A DNA stretch of 64,000 bases from Candidatus Gastranaerophilales bacterium. Its GTDB lineage: Bacteria > Cyanobacteriota > Vampirovibrionia > Gastranaerophilales > Gastranaerophilaceae. The stretch lies in assembly GCA_944324255.1 (NCBI GenBank), contig CALUVM010000003.1, forward strand, positions 62,001 through 126,000. Direction: 5' to 3'. The position numbers and the translations under genes were made by a program. The notes beneath the pieces are model-generated. The model did no database searches and was not told where the DNA came from. It was given only the letters and a program-made list of their open reading frames with translations. This document shows positions 27,175-37,311 of the stretch, one piece after another (the stretch's first letter is position 1; the number at the start of each line of letters is the position of its first letter).

Positions 27175-28809
27175 TTATTTTTCTATTTTTGATAATTGTT
27201 TTTCAAGTTTAGCAATACGAGCTTCAAGTTGTTCATTTTCTTTCTTTAATTCTGCTGTGGTTTGCAGAAGTTCTTTATTTTGTTGTCTAAGCTCACCTGT
27301 TTTTGTATCAAGTTCTTTTATTGCATTAATCATGGCGTAGAACATATCTTCCCATCTGATTCTTAAGAAACCGTCTTCCCCTTTCATTACCGCATTAGGA
27401 AAAACTTTCTGTAAGTCTTGAGCGATAACACCGACACGAGGTGTCTTTTCAGGGTCGTTTTTGAAGGTATAGTTGTAGACTTTAAGTTGCTTAATTTTAT
27501 TCAAGCCATCAGAACAAACTTCACCAACATTTTTCAACCTTCGGTCAGATGGGTCATAATACAAATGTCCGCCTGTTGTACGTCCTATCTTACCATATTT
27601 ATAGTTGCCGTAACCAAAAAATCTTCCCCAGACATCACCTCTAGCCTTTGCTAGTGCAGTAGTCCCATCAACAATTAGCTGTCCCGGAATGTAAACTGTC
27701 GCATATTCATCTCCTAAAACTATTTCGTTATCGTGAGAAGTAGATGCATTATAGCCAATAGCCGTACTGTTTTTACCAGTAACTTTAGTTCTGTAGCCTA
27801 AAGCTAAAGAAGCACTGCCAAACGCTCTTGCATAATATCCAAAAGATGCGGCATCATAACCTGTCGCTTGTGCGCTATATCCTACTGCCAGAGAGGTATT
27901 ACTTGAAGCAGTCGTTACTCGACCTATAGCCATTGAATATTTACCGGATGCATTAGAATCTGCTCCTAGTGCTAAAGAATTTTGTCCAGTTGCTAAAGCA
28001 TTCCTTCCTAATGCTATACCATAATTTCCCGATGCGGTTGAATTATGCCCAATTGCCACAGATGCACCATCCCCGGAAGCTTCTGCGCTGCCTCCTATGC
28101 AGATTGAGCAATAACCACCTGCATTTGCTGAACGCCCTAACGCAATTGAATTTTGCCCCATAGCATTTGCAAGACAACCTTGAGCTATTGAGCTACTTCC
28201 TGATGCTGATGACTGTGTTCCAAAAGCTATTGAATCCCCGCCCGATGCGGTTGATGTATCACCTACTGCAAAAGAGTAAGAACCTTTAGCATAAGCTTTC
28301 CGCCCGATAGCAATTCCTGACTGACCTTCTGCAGTCGCCAGACCTCCAATTGCAACAGTTGATATTTCTCGACCTTCTGCCGTTCTTCCAATAGCAACTG
28401 CGTCTGTTGATTTTGCATTAGCATCATATCCTACAGCAACCGTTCCCGTACTGGAAATAGAATTGTTCGATATTGCCACTGAAGTGTTAATTGACGATAT
28501 TCCAACCACATTAGCTCCGCCGGAACTTCCGATAGCCATTTGAGGTTCGGTACTGCTTGACTCTATATAAAATTTCGCATTATTAGCTTTTGAAGCATCC
28601 ACTGCTCCTACCATTGCAGTTTTATTAGTATTCCCGTCAGGGTTATATACGATAGAACCGTTCAGACCTGCATACATCCATGGGCTGTTACCGGCTCCTG
28701 CATCTCTCATCATCTTCTTACTTACCATAGGTGCCGTTGCTGCAGCTATAATAGCTGTTATCAACAGTACTATCATCATTTCCATCAGCGAAAAGCCTTG
28801 TTTCTTCAT
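27175..28809 (-). CDS. Prepilin-type N-terminus fused to YadA-like head repeats and S74 chaperone
   Basis: 544 residues from ATG 28809 (AGAGGAAAAAT just upstream; the frame extends 15 codons further). Residues 1-28 are a class of type IV prepilin/pseudopilin leader: MKKQG, cleavage before F6, E10 as Glu+5, then a hydrophobic helix. Residues about 120-366 are some 16 YadA-head-like repeats (xAIGxxAxAxGxxSxALG), which in other proteins form trimeric beta-rolls. Residues 421-426 (SDRRLK) match the Ser/Lys self-cleavage site of peptidase S74 chaperones, followed by that domain (to about 500) and a coiled coil to the end. A secreted trimeric surface fibre or pilus-associated protein is likely. The combination is unusual. 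Confidence 0.85.
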   Translation of the reverse strand: MKKQGFSLMEMMIVLLITAIIAAATAPMVSKKMMRDAGAGNSPWMYAGLNGSIVYNPDGNTNKTAMVGAVDASKANNAKFYIESSSTEPQMAIGSSGGANVVGISSINTSVAISNNSISSTGTVAVGYDANAKSTDAVAIGRTAEGREISTVAIGGLATAEGQSGIAIGRKAYAKGSYSFAVGDTSTASGGDSIAFGTQSSASGSSSIAQGCLANAMGQNSIALGRSANAGGYCSICIGGSAEASGDGASVAIGHNSTASGNYGIALGRNALATGQNSLALGADSNASGKYSMAIGRVTTASSNTSLAVGYSAQATGYDAASFGYYARAFGSASLALGYRTKVTGKNSTAIGYNASTSHDNEIVLGDEYATVYIPGQLIVDGTTALAKARGDVWGRFFGYGNYKYGKIGRTTGGHLYYDPSDRRLKNVGEVCSDGLNKIKQLKVYNYTFKNDPEKTPRVGVIAQDLQKVFPNAVMKGEDGFLRIRWEDMFYAMINAIKELDTKTGELRQQNKELLQTTAELKKENEQLEARIAKLEKQLSKIEK

Positions 28810-28825
28810 ATTTTTCCTCTTTCTT

Positions 28826-28846
28826 GCAACATAATTACAATTGTGT
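28826..28846 (-). repeat. Inverted repeat, left copy (5' leader of the pilin/YadA gene)
   Basis: Twenty-one bases whose exact reverse complement occurs at 29038-29058, 191 bases away. It lies between the promoter and the ribosome site of the pilin/YadA-like gene. Confidence 0.85.
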
Positions 28847-28854
28847 TGTGCCAT

Positions 28855-29139
28855 GGATATAATACCAGACTATTATTGATTTGTACAGAGTATAATTTTT
28901 ATTAAGAATGTTCGGAAGAATTTGTTTCTCAAACACGCATCAGCAGAAGCTTTCGCTATCGTTTCGAAACAAATTTTCCTCATTTTTCAGGTTAATTCAG
29001 GAACCCGCAGCTTGCGCCATTTTCATTTACCCCTACGACACAATTGTAATTATGTTGCATACTCCTGCTAAAGATTTGTTATAGTTAAGTTTTGTAAATT
29101 GTGTGTCTTAACAAAGTTTAAAATAGTATTTAAATGATA
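28855..29139. other. Gene-free interval between pilin/YadA gene and small orphan
   Basis: About 285 bases without a convincing gene. It holds the minus-strand promoter region of the pilin/YadA-like gene (TGGTATTAT near 28857-28866) and the right inverted-repeat copy. A GC-richer stretch (about 28911-29036) contains a possible stem between AATTTGTTTC near 28920 and GAAACAAATT near 28964. No known RNA family was recognised. Confidence 0.5.
29038..29058 (+). repeat. Inverted repeat, right copy
   Basis: Exact reverse complement of 28826-28846. A 15-base part of it (AATTGTAATTATGTT) also occurs in the same orientation at 27151-27165, just past the 3' end of the pilin/YadA gene. Confidence 0.85.
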
Positions 29140-29145
29140 TATAAT
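29140..29145 (+). promoter_or_regulatory. -10 element of a predicted leaderless gene
   Basis: TATAAT ends 8 bases before ATG 29154. The spacer contains only a weak AGG. Confidence 0.45.
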
Positions 29146-29153
29146 ATAGGTAT

Positions 29154-29366
29154 ATGTATATCGTCAAGAATTTGAAGGACTATGAATTGTCCCACAAGCA
29201 AAGGATTTTTGCTGGCTACATTAAGGATAATGTTGATTCTTTCGTTTGCTATGAAAAAGTAACAAACCGCATGGCAATGCGTAAATATTTTGCGCCTTCA
29301 GCTGATTATATAGTATACACTACTGCTATAGGGGATCCTTCTTTATTGGTCAGAAGAGCCGGTTAA
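29154..29366 (+). CDS. Small protein of unknown function
   Basis: 70 residues, not recognised. It is soluble, rich in Tyr and charged residues, and has no signal peptide or cysteine pair. Coding is supported by a -10 element placed for a leaderless transcript and by an AT-rich codon pattern like its neighbours. It could be spurious because it is short, but no competing gene covers it. Confidence 0.5.
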   Translation: MYIVKNLKDYELSHKQRIFAGYIKDNVDSFVCYEKVTNRMAMRKYFAPSADYIVYTTAIGDPSLLVRRAG

Positions 29367-29408
29367 GGATTATTCACAAAAATACTTATATGTGTTATTC
29401 TTTTTGTT

Positions 29409-30017
29409 ATGAAGAGAATTCTAATCGCAGTGCTTTTTATATTAATAATTTTACCATCTGTGGCTGCTATGCCTTTTGTGAAATTTAACGGAAATAAATA
29501 CTCCCTTTATTTTAGTGCTAAATCTCCGGAAGACGGCAGTTTTATTAATGAATATTATAAATCTGGTGAAACTTATGAAAACTGGACTGAACTCATAGGC
29601 GTGTATCATTATCCTAACGAGTATTCTCCTATAGAATTTGCAAAATCTATGTCTGAGCAGTTGAACTCAATAAGTTCTCCTAATACTTTAATGATAAATG
29701 ACACTTCAAATTCAGCACTTTTAGACTTTATTCTGGTTGATTCATCCAGAATGCCTATGATACTCGAATTTAATTTGTTCAAATATGAGAAAAGTCCCGT
29801 ATGCGGGACAGTTGCCATTCAATATGCAAAAAGATATTTAATTAATAATATGCTTGAAATAGATGAGGTAAAAAGTTTCTTTGATAAAAACAGAGAAAAA
29901 TGCTTAAATAAGGTCGAAAAATTAAAAATTCCCGAGCTTGTTACCTATAATATAGAAAGAGGAAAATATGTAAAAAATGAAGGGATAATATCAGAGGATA
30001 TAACGGGGCTTGATTAA
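29409..30017 (+). CDS. Exported protein of unknown function
   Basis: 202 residues with a clear signal peptide (MKRILIAVLFILIILPSVAA). The mature part is a mixed alpha/beta domain with two cysteines (in SPVCGTV and REKCLNK) that could form a disulphide. No family recognised. It precedes the RND efflux operon by 76 bases on the same strand. The start lies 7 bases after an extended -10-like TGTTATTCT, so it may also be leaderless. Confidence 0.7.
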   Translation: MKRILIAVLFILIILPSVAAMPFVKFNGNKYSLYFSAKSPEDGSFINEYYKSGETYENWTELIGVYHYPNEYSPIEFAKSMSEQLNSISSPNTLMINDTSNSALLDFILVDSSRMPMILEFNLFKYEKSPVCGTVAIQYAKRYLINNMLEIDEVKSFFDKNREKCLNKVEKLKIPELVTYNIERGKYVKNEGIISEDITGLD

Positions 30018-30093
30018 TTAAATCTTGACTTCTGCCCGTTTTTGCGCTACTGTTTAAAGTTGAACAAACCTTTTTTTAGACATTGGAGAGAGA

Positions 30094-31296
30094 ATGAAAA
30101 AAAATATATTTATAATAGTTGTAATAGTGCTTGCTCTTATTTTGGGCAGAGCTTTTATTTCAAAATTTGATAAAATTAAAACCGCAAAGATGCAGGCAAA
30201 AATGAGTGTACCTGCGGTAACTGTTGAAGATGTTGAAACAAGGAGCGTTGTTCGTCAATTTGAATCTCCTGCGAGGGTTATGTCAAAATACAGGGTAAAT
30301 ATACTTGCCCGTATTAGCGGATATTTAACAAAAAGCTATTTTAAAGAAGGGGATTATGTAAAAGCAGGTCAGGTATTGTTTGAGATTGAACCGCAGCAAT
30401 ATCAATACTCCGCTAATCAAGCAAAAGCCAATCTTGATAATGCCCGATCTCAATACGAATATTACGAAAAACAGCTTGCAAGGTATAAAGAGCTTGTAAG
30501 TCAGGATTTTATCGCAAGAGCTGACTATGATAATATTCTTTCACAAAGAGATGCATACCGTGCTCAGGTTGAGAGTGCAACAAGCGCATATAGAGATGCG
30601 GAAAGGAATCTCGGCTATACTCAGGTCAAATCTCCTGTTGATGGCAGAGTCGGTATTATAACGGTGACTGTCGGAAACTATGTTACGGCATCAAGCGGTC
30701 CTTTAACAACAATTAACAGTTATGAGCCAATGTATGTAACCTTCCCGATGGATGCAAAAGATTATGTTGAGCTCGTCAGAATTGATAAAAGTGCTGATGC
30801 AAAAAGAAAAGTAGAGTTTATTTTTAGTTCAGGACAAAAATATGAGCTTGAGGGAATTCAGGATTTTTATGACAACAAGATTGATGAAACAACAGGCACC
30901 ATTACTTTAAGAGCTACCTTCCCGAATCCTAAGAATCAGTTGATACAAGGGGATTACGGAAGAATTATAATCTATTCCAATGCAAAAGATGACATGCCTG
31001 TAGTTCCCCAAAGTGCAACTCAGGAAAATCAGGAAGGCAGATTCCTTTATATACTCGATGAGGAAGGTTTGCCTAGAATGGTTTATATAAAAACTATGGG
31101 ACAAACAAGCGACGGTATGTGGATTGTATCTGAAGGGGTAAGCAAAGGAGATAAACTTGTTACAAGCGGATTGCAGAAAATTGTTCCGGGTAAACCTGTA
31201 CGTATAATTGAAACTGATCCGGCTAAGCAGGTTAAAAAGGAAAAGAAACAGAATATCTTTGTAAGAATTATTAATAAAATAAAAGGCGGTTCATAG
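30094..31296 (+). CDS. RND efflux periplasmic adaptor (MFP)
   Basis: 400-residue membrane-fusion protein linking the RND pump to the outer-membrane channel. It has an N-terminal anchor helix (4-22) and no lipobox cysteine. The biotinyl-lipoyl halves ([26 protein letters not shown] and [16 protein letters not shown] regions) flank a coiled-coil hairpin (about 105-165). Beta-barrel and membrane-proximal domains follow. It is the first gene of the three-gene pump operon, and GGAGAGAG precedes the ATG. Confidence 0.92.
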   Translation: MKKNIFIIVVIVLALILGRAFISKFDKIKTAKMQAKMSVPAVTVEDVETRSVVRQFESPARVMSKYRVNILARISGYLTKSYFKEGDYVKAGQVLFEIEPQQYQYSANQAKANLDNARSQYEYYEKQLARYKELVSQDFIARADYDNILSQRDAYRAQVESATSAYRDAERNLGYTQVKSPVDGRVGIITVTVGNYVTASSGPLTTINSYEPMYVTFPMDAKDYVELVRIDKSADAKRKVEFIFSSGQKYELEGIQDFYDNKIDETTGTITLRATFPNPKNQLIQGDYGRIIIYSNAKDDMPVVPQSATQENQEGRFLYILDEEGLPRMVYIKTMGQTSDGMWIVSEGVSKGDKLVTSGLQKIVPGKPVRIIETDPAKQVKKEKKQNIFVRIINKIKGGS

Positions 31297-31315
31297 GAAC
31301 TATAGAGGAAATATA

Positions 31316-34300
31316 ATGGCAGGTAATTTATTTATAAGAAGACCGAAATTTGCAATAGTAATCTCTCTCGCAATTATTCTGGCGGGGCTGATTTCTATGA
31401 CAACACTTCCTCTTGAAGAATATCCGTCTATTACTCCGCCGCAGGTTATTGTAAATGCAACCTATGCCGGCGCCAGCTCTGATGTAATTACTTCAACTAT
31501 TGCAGCTCCTGTTGAACTGCAATTGAATGGTATTGAAAATATGATTTATATGACTTCGGAATCTCAAAACGGGTCATATAAATTAACGCTTTTCTTTGAA
31601 GTAGGTACGGATCCGGATATGGCGCTTGTAAACGTACAAAACCGTTTGCAGCTTGTAACTCCACGTTTGCCGGAAGAAGTCAGGCGTTATGGTTTAACCG
31701 TTAGAAAGTCAACCGGAGGTCCTGGTTGTTTAATGTTATCTTTAACCTCTCCGAACGGGACATATAATTCTCTATTCCTTGCTAACTACGCAACAATGTA
31801 TGTTAAAGACGAGTTAGCACGTGTAAAAGGGGTTGGTAATATTAATGTATTCGGTGCCGGCGACTACTCGATGAGAATATGGCTTAAACCTGACAAAATG
31901 GCAAGCTTAGGGGTTTCTACAACGGATATTAATAATGCAATTACAGCTCAAAATACCCAAACTCCTGCCGGTAATATTGGTGTAGAGCCTATGGATACAC
32001 CTCAAATGATGAAATTCACATTGAGAACCAAAGGGCGTCTTGCTGATGTAAGCGAGTTTGAGAATATTGTTGTTAGATCGAATGTTGACGGTTCAAATGT
32101 TTTATTAAAAGATGTTGCCAGAGTTGAACTCGGAGCTGAACTCTATTCTTCATCCGCAACAATCGGCGGGCATGAGTGTGCAATGATTTCTATAGCTCAA
32201 TTACCGGAAGCCAATACGATTGATCTGGTTAATCGTATAGAGGCGAAAATGGAGGTTTTAAGTAAGAGCTTCCCTAAAGATATTCAATACCATGTTCAAT
32301 ACGATGATACAGAATTCGTAAAAGAATCAATACATGAAGTTATAAGTGCAATTATTCTTGCAATTGTTCTTGTTAGTGCGGTTACGTATATGTTTCTCGG
32401 TACTGCAAGAGCATCTTTAATTCCGTTCTGTGCAATACCTGTTTCGCTGATTGGCGTATTTATATTTATGGCAATGTTAGGATTTTCTATAAATCTTTTA
32501 ATTTTGTTCGGTTTAGTACTCGCAGTCGGTCTGGTTGTTGACGATGCTATTGTTGTACTTGAAAATACTCAACGCCATATTCAGGACGGTAAAAATGCAA
32601 GGGAAGCTACTGAAATTACAATGGAAGAAGTTTTTGGCGCTGTTGTTGCGACTTCTCTTGTATTAATGGCTGTATTTGTTCCTGTATCATTTATGTCAGG
32701 TATTACGGGCCAAATGTTCAGGCAGTTTGCCGTTTGTATCGCTACTTCCATCGGTTTGTCGACAGTTGTGGCATTGACTCTTTCTCCTGCTTTATGTTCA
32801 ACAATATTAAAATCCGGTGAAGAGAAAAATGACTTTGAATTTATCCAAAAATTTGAGGACTGGTTTAACGGTTTAAGAGGAAACTATCTGGATATTGTTC
32901 ATAAATTCGTAGAATCGCCAAAGCGTACAATGCAGGTGCTTCTCGGTATTGTTTTGTTTATCCTTGTAATGTTTAAGATTACTCCTACGGGTTTTTTACC
33001 GGATGAAGATAAAGGAGCTTTCTTTACTCAAGTACAGCTTCCGGACGGAGCTACTCTCTCCAGAACCGGTGAAGTAGCACAGAAAATCACTGACCAGATA
33101 ATTAATATTCCGGGGGTTGAAAGTATAATGCAGGTTAACGGTTTTTCCGGCGAAAACACTGCGTTTATTGTAACAAAACTCAAGCCGTGGTCAGAAAGAA
33201 AGACAAAAGCACTTTCTGTTAATAATATTATAAAACAGGTTAATGCAATTACTGCCAAATGTACCGAAGCAAATTCTTTTACATCTCAGCCGGCAGCAAT
33301 TTCCGGTATGAGTAACTTCGGCGGGTTTGAGTATCAGTTACTTGATAAAGGCGGGAGAAGTTCCGATGAGTTGTTTAATGAAGCAACTGCCCTCCTTGCG
33401 GCGGCCCGAAAGAGTCCGGAGTTTGCAAGCTTGTACACTTCATATACAGCGTCCCTTCCGCAGGTTATTGTGACCGTAGAAGCAGAAAAAGCCATGGCTC
33501 AAGGTGTAACTATTGCTGAAATTTATTCAACACTATCTGCTCAGTTCGGTTCTACTTATGTAAATGACTTCAATAAATTTGGCAGGGTTTATCGTGTTTA
33601 TATGCAGGCGGATGCTCCATACAGAGCAAACCTCGGTGATTTAAACAAGGTTTATGTTAAAAATACTGCCGGTAAGATGGTGCCTTTAACAGCAGTTGTA
33701 TCCTTGAAAAATGTAGTCGGTCCGTATTCATTAAAGAGATTTAATATGTATCCGGCAATTACTATCAATGGCACACAGGCAAGCGGGGTAAGTTCCGGTG
33801 AAGCAATGGCGGAAATGGAACGGGTTTCCAATGAAGTTTTACCAATTGATATGGGTTATGCCTGGTCGGGAACTTCTTTACAGGAGCAGCAGTCATCAGG
33901 TCAAATTGGACCAATTCTTGCAATGGCTCTAACCTTTGTATATTTGTTTCTGGTTGCTTTGTATGAAAGCTGGACATTACCGATTGCGGTACTTATGATA
34001 TCGCCAATTGCGTTGCTGGGCGCGTTGTTCTTCCAGTATGTTTCAGGACTTGCACTTGATATTTATGCTCAGGTCGGTCTGGTTATGTTAATTGGTTTGA
34101 GTACAAAACAGGCAATTCTTATTGTAGAGTTTGCTAAAGATGCAATGGAAAAAGACGGTATGAATTATATTGATGCAGCTATGCAGGCTGCTAAACTTAG
34201 ATTCCGTGCTGTTATGATGACAAATATCGCATTCATTCTCGGGTTGCTGCCTCTTGTATTTGCACACGGAGCCGGCGCCGGAAGCAGACATTCAATCGGT

Positions 34301-34435
34301 GTTTCAGTATTCGGAGGTATGCTTGCTGTTGCGTTTATCGGAAGCTTGTTAGTTCCGGCTTTCTTTGTAACGGTTAATGTTATGAAAGAAAAAACAGCTC
34401 AGCTTATTGCTAATCTAAGAAATAAAGGTAAATAG
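31316..34435 (+). CDS. RND efflux pump inner-membrane transporter (HAE-1 type)
   Basis: 1039 residues, the AcrB/MexB-like drug:proton antiporter. It opens with [21 protein letters not shown] and has twelve predicted helices in two repeats with large periplasmic loops. The proton-relay Asp pair is present in [13 protein letters not shown]. Length is normal and no frameshift is seen. Exported substrates cannot be told from sequence: drugs, bile salts or host compounds are plausible in a gut organism. Confidence 0.94.
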   Translation: MAGNLFIRRPKFAIVISLAIILAGLISMTTLPLEEYPSITPPQVIVNATYAGASSDVITSTIAAPVELQLNGIENMIYMTSESQNGSYKLTLFFEVGTDPDMALVNVQNRLQLVTPRLPEEVRRYGLTVRKSTGGPGCLMLSLTSPNGTYNSLFLANYATMYVKDELARVKGVGNINVFGAGDYSMRIWLKPDKMASLGVSTTDINNAITAQNTQTPAGNIGVEPMDTPQMMKFTLRTKGRLADVSEFENIVVRSNVDGSNVLLKDVARVELGAELYSSSATIGGHECAMISIAQLPEANTIDLVNRIEAKMEVLSKSFPKDIQYHVQYDDTEFVKESIHEVISAIILAIVLVSAVTYMFLGTARASLIPFCAIPVSLIGVFIFMAMLGFSINLLILFGLVLAVGLVVDDAIVVLENTQRHIQDGKNAREATEITMEEVFGAVVATSLVLMAVFVPVSFMSGITGQMFRQFAVCIATSIGLSTVVALTLSPALCSTILKSGEEKNDFEFIQKFEDWFNGLRGNYLDIVHKFVESPKRTMQVLLGIVLFILVMFKITPTGFLPDEDKGAFFTQVQLPDGATLSRTGEVAQKITDQIINIPGVESIMQVNGFSGENTAFIVTKLKPWSERKTKALSVNNIIKQVNAITAKCTEANSFTSQPAAISGMSNFGGFEYQLLDKGGRSSDELFNEATALLAAARKSPEFASLYTSYTASLPQVIVTVEAEKAMAQGVTIAEIYSTLSAQFGSTYVNDFNKFGRVYRVYMQADAPYRANLGDLNKVYVKNTAGKMVPLTAVVSLKNVVGPYSLKRFNMYPAITINGTQASGVSSGEAMAEMERVSNEVLPIDMGYAWSGTSLQEQQSSGQIGPILAMALTFVYLFLVALYESWTLPIAVLMISPIALLGALFFQYVSGLALDIYAQVGLVMLIGLSTKQAILIVEFAKDAMEKDGMNYIDAAMQAAKLRFRAVMMTNIAFILGLLPLVFAHGAGAGSRHSIGVSVFGGMLAVAFIGSLLVPAFFVTVNVMKEKTAQLIANLRNKGK

Positions 34436-34445
34436 AGAAAAATAA

Positions 34446-35927
34446 ATGAAAAAAATATTTATAACATTTTTAATATTATCAATGTTTCAGCAGGTTTCAT
34501 ATGCTGCATTCTGGCACAAGACACCTAAAGAACAGTTGGGTAATACTATAAAAAAAGAGGAATATCCTGACAGCAAAGATGTAGAACCTACAATTGACCC
34601 GAATCAAGATACACTTCTAATAAAAGGCGGTATAGAAGAAACTATGGATATTACTCTTGAGGAATGCCTTAGGTATGCTCTAGGAAATAATCCGAGAATT
34701 CAGTCTGCTATGCAGGATGTGTTTGCATCTGATGCAAGAATTCGACAAGCCTGGTCGGCTTACTTCCCTCAATTCGGATGGCAGACCGGTTATACCAGAA
34801 TAAAACAGCTGCAATTGTCAGATGCGTTGGGACAAAACCTTACATTTAATTATTTTGTTCTGGGGCAAATTTCTGCAACTCAGATGCTTTATGATTTCGG
34901 GGTTACTCAGAACCAAGTTACAATAAGAAAATTGGATAATCAAGGTTATAAAATTACATTAACAGGTACTGTTAATGATGTAGTTTGTGAAGTAAAAAAA
35001 GCTTATTTTAATCTTCAGTATGCGCTTGAAGCAAAGAAGGTTGCCCTGGAGATGGTAGAAAGATATGAAGCTTTTTATGAGCAGGCAAAGGCGTTTTATA
35101 AAGCGGGAACATCTCCAAAAGTAGATGTTACAATTGCAGAAGTTAATTTAAGTAACGCAAAATTACTTTTGATTCAGGCTGAGAACTCTGTTGATATTGC
35201 GATGGCAAGGTTAAATAACACAATGGGGATGCCATATGCAAACAGATATAATATTTCTGATAACTTAAGATACAATCCTTGTGAAATAACGCTGGATCAG
35301 GCAATGAAAATTGCAAGAGAATCCCGACCGGAATTTCTTTTGGCTGATGTTAAGGTCGAAGAAGCAAGACAAAATGTAAAATTAGTAAAGAAATCTTATT
35401 TTCCGCAGTTAACCGTTGAAGGTCAGTATCAAATAGGCGGTAAGACTTTTGTCTCAAATTACGGTTATAATTTCGGCGGATACTTGAATTTCCCGACCGT
35501 AAACGGAATGTTAATTAAAAATGAAATAAAAGAAGCAAAAGCTCTGCATTCCAAAGAACAGGCTAATGCAGCGAATACTAAGAATAATATTTATTATGAA
35601 GTTCAGCAGGCATACTATGCAATGATTGAAAAGAAAAATTCTATACCGGTATCATTTTTAGGAATGAAACAGGCAAAAGAAAATTATGAACTTTCATACG
35701 GCAGATATAAAGTTGGTGTTGGTAATCCGGTTGAATTAAAAGAGGCGCAGACCCAATATCAGAACGCCCTGTTAACCTATTACAATTCTTTGTATCAATT
35801 TAATGCCGCAAAAGCCGATTTAGAAAAATATATAGGTAAAAATATTGCTGATGGGGAAGTTCAGCTTGATACAAGCAAAGCTAAAACTAATAAGAATTCA
35901 AAAAAACATTCAAAGCATGTTTCATAG
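34446..35927 (+). CDS. TolC-type outer-membrane efflux protein
   Basis: 493 residues with a signal peptide (MKKIFITFLILSMFQQVSYA). Two similar halves of long helices with beta strands are typical of the OEP/TolC family (LEECLRYALGNNPRIQSA and LDQAMKIARESRPEFLLADVKVEEARQ). It completes the tripartite pump and implies a diderm envelope. A Lys/Ser/Asn-rich tail ends the protein. Confidence 0.92.
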   Translation: MKKIFITFLILSMFQQVSYAAFWHKTPKEQLGNTIKKEEYPDSKDVEPTIDPNQDTLLIKGGIEETMDITLEECLRYALGNNPRIQSAMQDVFASDARIRQAWSAYFPQFGWQTGYTRIKQLQLSDALGQNLTFNYFVLGQISATQMLYDFGVTQNQVTIRKLDNQGYKITLTGTVNDVVCEVKKAYFNLQYALEAKKVALEMVERYEAFYEQAKAFYKAGTSPKVDVTIAEVNLSNAKLLLIQAENSVDIAMARLNNTMGMPYANRYNISDNLRYNPCEITLDQAMKIARESRPEFLLADVKVEEARQNVKLVKKSYFPQLTVEGQYQIGGKTFVSNYGYNFGGYLNFPTVNGMLIKNEIKEAKALHSKEQANAANTKNNIYYEVQQAYYAMIEKKNSIPVSFLGMKQAKENYELSYGRYKVGVGNPVELKEAQTQYQNALLTYYNSLYQFNAAKADLEKYIGKNIADGEVQLDTSKAKTNKNSKKHSKHVS

Positions 35928-35940
35928 TATATTTGATGTA

Positions 35941-35969
35941 TTGAGCATAAGTGGAAGGTATTATATAAT
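35941..35969 (+). promoter_or_regulatory. Sigma-70-type promoter of the 82-residue gene
   Basis: TTGAGC, 17 bases, TATAAT, followed by AGGAG and the ATG at 35994. Confidence 0.65.
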
Positions 35970-35993
35970 TCTAATAAAGCAGGAGATTAAAGT

Positions 35994-36242
35994 ATGTTAC
36001 CAATCATAACGGAAGAAATATCATCAGAAATTTTTTCAGAAGTGTTTCAGGATATTCAAGCCTGGCGTAAGAATATGGTTCAGTATTTAAAAGAAGAGAA
36101 TCCTGAAATCAATTCTGCTATACTTGAAGTGGCTAAATATGACGAAGCTATAGATTTAAAAGCTGTAGCTTTAGGTGCATATTTATCATACAGATTAATT
36201 GAAACAGCTGCAGAATCAGAAGGCTTGGCTCTGGAAGACTAG
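35994..36242 (+). CDS. Small acidic helical protein of unknown function
   Basis: 82 residues, predicted all-helical and acidic, with no signal peptide. Not recognised. It has its own promoter, ribosome site (AGGAG, 8 bases before the ATG) and terminator, so it is a well-supported single-gene unit. Confidence 0.75.
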   Translation: MLPIITEEISSEIFSEVFQDIQAWRKNMVQYLKEENPEINSAILEVAKYDEAIDLKAVALGAYLSYRLIETAAESEGLALED

Positions 36243-36260
36243 AGATATTTTTAAAATTTT

Positions 36261-36297
36261 AAAAAGGATACTGTATACAACCAGTATCCTTTTTTTG
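36261..36297 (+). terminator. Terminator of the 82-residue gene
   Basis: Ten-base stem AAGGATACTG/CAGTATCCTT with an eight-base loop, followed by T-rich sequence. Confidence 0.9.
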
Positions 36298-36409
36298 TTT
36301 ATCAAAATGTTAAATTTTAGTTAAAAAAATGAGAAATTTAGGTAACCTGAGTAATAATATAAGTGTTAGAAGTAATGTAGACTGTATTAAGAAACGAAAG
36401 GAGAATATT

Positions 36410-36865
36410 ATGAAATTCTTAATTAAAAAATCACCTGACGGATTCATAAAATCAGTTAACGATGAAATTAGTTCTATTTTAAACAGAAATTTTGACAGCT
36501 TCTTCCCAGAGTACATATTTAATGAAGAAATGGACAAATATGCAATGCCTGTTGAACTTCATGAATCTGAAAAAGAGTACAGTGTAAAGGCTGAATTACC
36601 TGGGGTTAAGAAAGAGGATCTTGATATAGATATTGATAAAAACCACCTTACTATTAATGCAAAGAAAGAAGAGGAACATAAAGAAGATACTAAAGGCTTC
36701 AGAAAATCTGAATTCAGGTATGGTGAATTTTCAAGAACTGTTTACTTCCCTCAAGAAATCGATGTTGATAAAACAACAGCAGAACTTGAGCACGGTATTT
36801 TAGCTATAAAAGCTCCAAAATTATATGCAGAAAAAGGTGATACAAAGAAATTAACAGTTAAATAA
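36410..36865 (+). CDS. Hsp20-type small heat-shock protein
   Basis: 151-residue holdase chaperone. The alpha-crystallin domain (about 45-140) has the conserved VKAELPGVKKEDLDIDIDK opening and the GILAIKAPK end. The start at 36410 is fixed by AAAGGAG 7 bases upstream; the reading frame runs 27 codons further back without a ribosome site. No CIRCE element is obvious upstream. It is followed by a strong terminator. Confidence 0.93.
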   Translation: MKFLIKKSPDGFIKSVNDEISSILNRNFDSFFPEYIFNEEMDKYAMPVELHESEKEYSVKAELPGVKKEDLDIDIDKNHLTINAKKEEEHKEDTKGFRKSEFRYGEFSRTVYFPQEIDVDKTTAELEHGILAIKAPKLYAEKGDTKKLTVK

Positions 36866-36884
36866 TATACAGTATCAATGATTT

Positions 36885-36923
36885 ACGGGGCGTGTTTGAT
36901 TATATCAAACACGCCCCGTTTTG
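36885..36923 (+). terminator. Terminator of the hsp20 gene
   Basis: Fifteen-base stem (arms 36885-36899 and 36905-36919), GC-rich at the base, followed by TTTTGTTTT. Confidence 0.92.
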
Positions 36924-36984
36924 TTTTCTTTATTTTCTATGTTTTAAGTATAATTAAATATAAGATTATATTAAGGAGTGGAAG

Positions 36985-37302
36985 ATGGAGTGGATTTATT
37001 TGTTTATTGCCGGTGTATTTGAAGTAAGCTGGGCTATATGTTTAAAGTATTCGCACGGATTTACTATTCTTATTCCTTCGATATTGACAATAATTCTTAT
37101 GGTTTTGAGTATTTATTTTTTAGCTCTGGCATTAAAAAGTCTACCCCTTGGAACAGCTTATGCAATATGGACAGGAATAGGAACCCTTGGGACAGTTATA
37201 CTTGGTATTATTCTTTTTAAGGAACCTGCTACTGCAATAAGGCTTCTTTGTATAATGCTTATTATCTGTGGAATTACGGGTTTAAAACTTATTTCAAACT
37301 AA
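36985..37302 (+). CDS. sugE: SMR-family transporter, Gdx/SugE type
   Basis: 105 residues, four membrane helices. The sequence is close to the SugE/Gdx subgroup (MEWIYLFIAGVFEVSWA, LKYSHGF, SLPLGTAYAIWTGIG), whose members export guanidinium. The membrane Glu14 needed for coupling is present. AAGGAG is upstream. No guanidine riboswitch is visible in the 60-base leader, so substrate assignment rests on protein similarity alone. Confidence 0.88.
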   Translation: MEWIYLFIAGVFEVSWAICLKYSHGFTILIPSILTIILMVLSIYFLALALKSLPLGTAYAIWTGIGTLGTVILGIILFKEPATAIRLLCIMLIICGITGLKLISN

Positions 37303-37311
37303 AATTTTTGA

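Noticed and set aside
27175-28809. Periodic nucleotide pattern across the fibre gene
   Set aside because: The periodicity comes from the YadA-like protein repeats; nucleotide repeats are too divergent for a CRISPR array or satellite.
36924-36984. Possible guanidine riboswitch before the Gdx/SugE gene
   Set aside because: The leader is about 60 AT-rich bases with none of the paired ACGR-type hairpins expected for known guanidine riboswitches.
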